Assembly: GCA_964551175.1 (NCBI GenBank)
Contig: CAZKBZ010000060.1
Location: 1-16,778 of the forward strand
Direction: 5' to 3'
Length of the DNA: 16,778 nt
From: Desulfobulbus_C sp964551175
GTDB taxonomy: Bacteria > Desulfobacterota > Desulfobulbia > Desulfobulbales > Desulfobulbaceae
The notes below the pieces were generated by a model. That model saw only the letters and a list, made by a program, of their open reading frames with translations, did no database searches and was not told the origin of the DNA. Below are positions 14,687-16,778 of the stretch, in pieces; positions within the stretch are counted from its first letter, which is position 1; every line of letters starts with the position of its first letter. The position numbers and the translations under genes were made by a program.

Positions 14687-15421
14687 ATGTTTCCTCTGCA
14701 CGACGAAAATCCTACTGTCAGGCCGCCTGTTGCTACAATCATTATTATCGGCCTCAATGTCGTTTCCTGGATTTTTCTGCAGGGCATGGGAAGCGCCAGG
14801 CCTCTGGCCGGCTCTCTCTGTCAATTCGGACTTATCCCGGGAGACCTGCTGGGACTTGTACCTGCCGGTTTTGTTACTCCTGTTGGAGCAGGTCTGGGTT
14901 GTGTGCTGGGAGACAGGTTGACATGGTTTACTCCTGTCTCATCCATGTTCATGCACGGCGGCTGGTTTCATCTCATCACCAATCTCTGGTTCCTGTGGGT
15001 GTTTGGTGACAACGTTGAAGATGCCATGGGACCGTATCGTTTCCTGGCCTTTTATCTTCTCTGCGGACTGGCAGCGGCGGCCCTGCAGACAGCGACAAAC
15101 CCCACCAGCACCATTCCGATGGTGGGCGCCTCCGGTGCCATTGGCGGTGTCATGGGTGCGTATGCGCGTCTCTATCCAGGAGCACGAATACGGACGCTCA
15201 TCGTACTTGTTGTTTTTGTCACGGTTATTTCCGTACCCGCGCTGGTGATGCTGGGCTACTGGCTGTTAATCCAGATTCTTGCCGGCTTGCCGGCACTCGG
15301 AGGAAAAGGTGGAGGCGTGGCCTTCTGGGCTCATATCGGCGGCTTTATCAGCGGTCTTTTGCTTATCACACTTTTTCAAAAACCGGAGTACGTGAGACAG
15401 CATCTTCATTACGGCAGGTAA
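14687..15421 (+). CDS. Rhomboid-family intramembrane serine protease
   Basis: The 244-aa protein is a six-segment membrane protease. All active-site features are in place: HGGWFHLITN in segment 2 (His95 and oxyanion Asn99), GASG with nucleophile Ser149 in segment 4, and AFWAHIGG with His216 in segment 6. Hydrophobic stretches lie at about 15-32, 84-107, 118-134, 145-162, 168-198 and 211-229. Between segments 1 and 2 is the long loop usual for rhomboids. The ATG has AAGGG seven bases upstream. It should cut single-pass membrane proteins within the bilayer; its substrate cannot be told from the sequence. It stands alone, divergent from rsmE and convergent with the integrase. Confidence 0.93.
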   Translation: MFPLHDENPTVRPPVATIIIIGLNVVSWIFLQGMGSARPLAGSLCQFGLIPGDLLGLVPAGFVTPVGAGLGCVLGDRLTWFTPVSSMFMHGGWFHLITNLWFLWVFGDNVEDAMGPYRFLAFYLLCGLAAAALQTATNPTSTIPMVGASGAIGGVMGAYARLYPGARIRTLIVLVVFVTVISVPALVMLGYWLLIQILAGLPALGGKGGGVAFWAHIGGFISGLLLITLFQKPEYVRQHLHYGR

Positions 15422-15425
15422 GGCA

Positions 15426-15454
15426 GTTTCAGTCGACCTTACTCCGATTGAAAC
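15426..15454. terminator. Hairpin between the convergent rhomboid and integrase genes, possible terminator
   Basis: GTTTCAGTCG (15426-15435) and CGATTGAAAC (15445-15454) form a ten-base-pair stem with one G-T pair and a nine-base loop. A run of five T follows 11 bases later on the + strand (15466-15470). It begins just after the rhomboid stop, so it probably ends that transcript. Confidence 0.45.
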
Positions 15455-15482
15455 GAGCATGGAACTTTTTACCGTCAATCAG

Positions 15483-16778
15483 TCATTCAAAATCCAGCGG
15501 GCTTTTTGCCTCCTTCAGGGTAATGCTTTTTACCGTATGCGTGTACATCATGGTTGTTCGTACATCACTGTGACCAAGAAGTTCCTGGATGGTACGAATA
15601 TCATAATTTGCCTGGAGTAAATGGCTGGCAAAGCTGTGACGAAACGTGTGCGAGGTCACCCTTTTTGGGATTTTTGCTTTTTTGACGGCCGCACGAAGAG
15701 CTTTTTGCAGAGCTGAATCATGGATGTGGTACCTCCTGCGTTCTCCGGTTTCCGGAATAAAAGTTAAACCTTTAGCCGGAAAAAACCATTGCCAGGTGAG
15801 TTCCCGGGCAGCATTACCATATTTTTTTTCCAACCGTCCAGGGAGGAAGACACCATCATAGCCCGTCTGACAATCACGTTCATGCTGTTCAATTACCCGG
15901 TTAAGCTGTGCCTTAAGCGCATCCATAAGTACATCCGGAAGAGGCACTGTCCTGTCTTTCTTCCCTTTACCATCATGGATTGTAAGAATTTTCATGTCAA
16001 AATTAAAATTATGAACACGAAGAGAAAGACATTCTGAAATGCGCAGGCCACAACCATACATCAGGCTTATGATCAACCTGCAAGGATGCTTCAACAGGCC
16101 TGTGATCCGATTAATCTCATCCCTGGAAAGCACCACTGGAATATAGGGCTTTCTCTTTGCGCGGACAATACCATCAATTTTTCCGAACTCTTTGTCCAGC
16201 ACATGACGAAACATAAACAACAGGGCGTTAAAGGCCTGATTCTGGCTGGCTGCAGCGACATGTTTTTCCACGGCAAGCCAGGTTAAAAACTCTTTAACAT
16301 CTTCAACCGTCAATAAACCGGGATCTTTGCTTTTGGTGAAGGTCTGAAATTTTCTTGTCCAACCACTATATGTTTTCAGGGTAGATGGAGAATAATGGCG
16401 GATCTGTATAGCGCTCTGCAACTCTTTATACACCCTGGTCCAGTCGGCCCGGCTTGTTTTCAGTTGTTCTCTGTCAGCGACAGACGGCTCATGTGAGCAT
16501 GCAACAGGATGACGCAACTCTTTGTTTTCTTGACATTTTGATCCTGTCCTGCTATGGGGGGAGAAGGATGTGGTACCTGAATCTTCCAGTTCACAAGTAT
16601 CTGTGTACTTCAGATGTGCTTGCGAGAGCGATGCACAATACAGTTTAACAGCATGGCTCGCCTGTCGTATCTGTTTTTGTGATTGATTCTTTTTTTGTAA
16701 TTTTTCCTTGAAAGCGGATACCCCTGCTTCGCAGCAGTGTACGAAACTGTATTTATGACAAAAATCAAGGTAAAAACG
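15483..16778 (-). CDS. intI: Integron-type tyrosine recombinase (IntI family), 5' end outside the window
   Basis: The frame is open from the stop at 15483 to the last base of the window: 431 residues are visible and the start is missing. The catalytic core is complete: Arg in GCGLRISE (codon 16041-16043), Lys in DGKGKKDR, HTFRHSFASHLL, the LLGHSDVRTTMMYTH motif and its tyrosine (codon 15543-15545). The IntI-specific insert before the HTFRH box is present (ARELTWQWFFPAKGL, then RRRYHIHDSALQKA), and SPLDF closes the protein. The SAM-like DNA-binding domain starts near WTRVYKELQSAI. Upstream of that, RFYLDFCHKY and KNQSQKQIRQASHAVKLY look like an extra N-terminal domain. A TTG at 16517 is a poor start, since coding continues past it. 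No attI or attC site is visible. Confidence 0.9.
   Translation of the reverse strand, partial: RFYLDFCHKYSFVHCCEAGVSAFKEKLQKKNQSQKQIRQASHAVKLYCASLSQAHLKYTDTCELEDSGTTSFSPHSRTGSKCQENKELRHPVACSHEPSVADREQLKTSRADWTRVYKELQSAIQIRHYSPSTLKTYSGWTRKFQTFTKSKDPGLLTVEDVKEFLTWLAVEKHVAAASQNQAFNALLFMFRHVLDKEFGKIDGIVRAKRKPYIPVVLSRDEINRITGLLKHPCRLIISLMYGCGLRISECLSLRVHNFNFDMKILTIHDGKGKKDRTVPLPDVLMDALKAQLNRVIEQHERDCQTGYDGVFLPGRLEKKYGNAARELTWQWFFPAKGLTFIPETGERRRYHIHDSALQKALRAAVKKAKIPKRVTSHTFRHSFASHLLQANYDIRTIQELLGHSDVRTTMMYTHTVKSITLKEAKSPLDFE

Noticed and set aside
15426..15454. Hairpin next to the integrase as a possible attC or attI site
   Set aside because: The arms lack the GTTRRRY and RYYYAAC core sites and the unpaired extrahelical bases of attC; a terminator for the rhomboid gene is simpler.
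16643..16649. GTTAAAC on the - strand as an attI core
   Set aside because: It lies inside the integrase coding frame and a 7-base degenerate motif is expected by chance in a stretch this long.

Overview
The window reads as a stretch of chromosome from a Gram-negative anaerobe, most likely a sulfate- or sulfur-metabolising member of the Desulfobacterota (Desulfobulbales-like). This is an inference. It rests on a small sirohaem/[4Fe-4S] protein of the type described in Desulfovibrio, a NapH-like polyferredoxin paired with a CXXC microprotein, a GAF-AAA+-Fis sigma-54 activator, and housekeeping genes of proteobacterial character. Base composition looks even, near 50% GC, and coding density is high. 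No gap between genes exceeds 300 bases, and no gene looks broken.

Layout, left to right. (1) Positions 36-997, + strand: an unrecognised 101-aa protein followed by a 206-aa sirohaem protein with the full CX5C...CX3C signature. (2) 1064-2373, - strand: queH (queuosine synthesis) then rdgB (nucleotide-pool cleansing). (3) 2480-4051, - strand: an orphan sigma-54-dependent activator, divergent from two tandem serine tRNAs (UGA and GCU anticodons) that end at a strong TTCG-loop terminator. (4) 4371-7865, - strand: a compact operon-like run parA-parB-thiamine-binding protein-50-aa CXXC membrane microprotein-polyferredoxin-SH3 protein, with start/stop overlaps at two junctions and gaps of 4 to 10 bases at two others. 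(5) 7866-7974: a divergent control region with a perfect 16-bp parS site. (6) 7975-9989, + strand: nadB and a DUF1992 protein. (7) 10120-14516, - strand: rsmE, dtd and a PreP-like M16C metallopeptidase. (8) 14687-15421, + strand: a rhomboid protease. (9) 15483 to the right edge, - strand: an integron-type tyrosine recombinase whose frame stays open to the last base, so its start lies outside the window.

How the genes fit together. ParA, ParB and the adjacent parS form a complete chromosome-segregation locus, and the site placement suggests ParB can touch both parA and nadB expression. The downstream genes of the par run (thiamine-binding protein, CXXC microprotein, membrane [4Fe-4S] protein, SH3 protein) look like a separate envelope redox unit riding on the same transcript. 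QueH, Dtd, RsmE and the tRNAs serve translation, and NadB starts NAD synthesis. The parts most worth a second look are the CXXC microprotein/polyferredoxin pair, the small sirohaem protein with its unknown partner, and the N-terminally extended integron-type integrase at the right edge.
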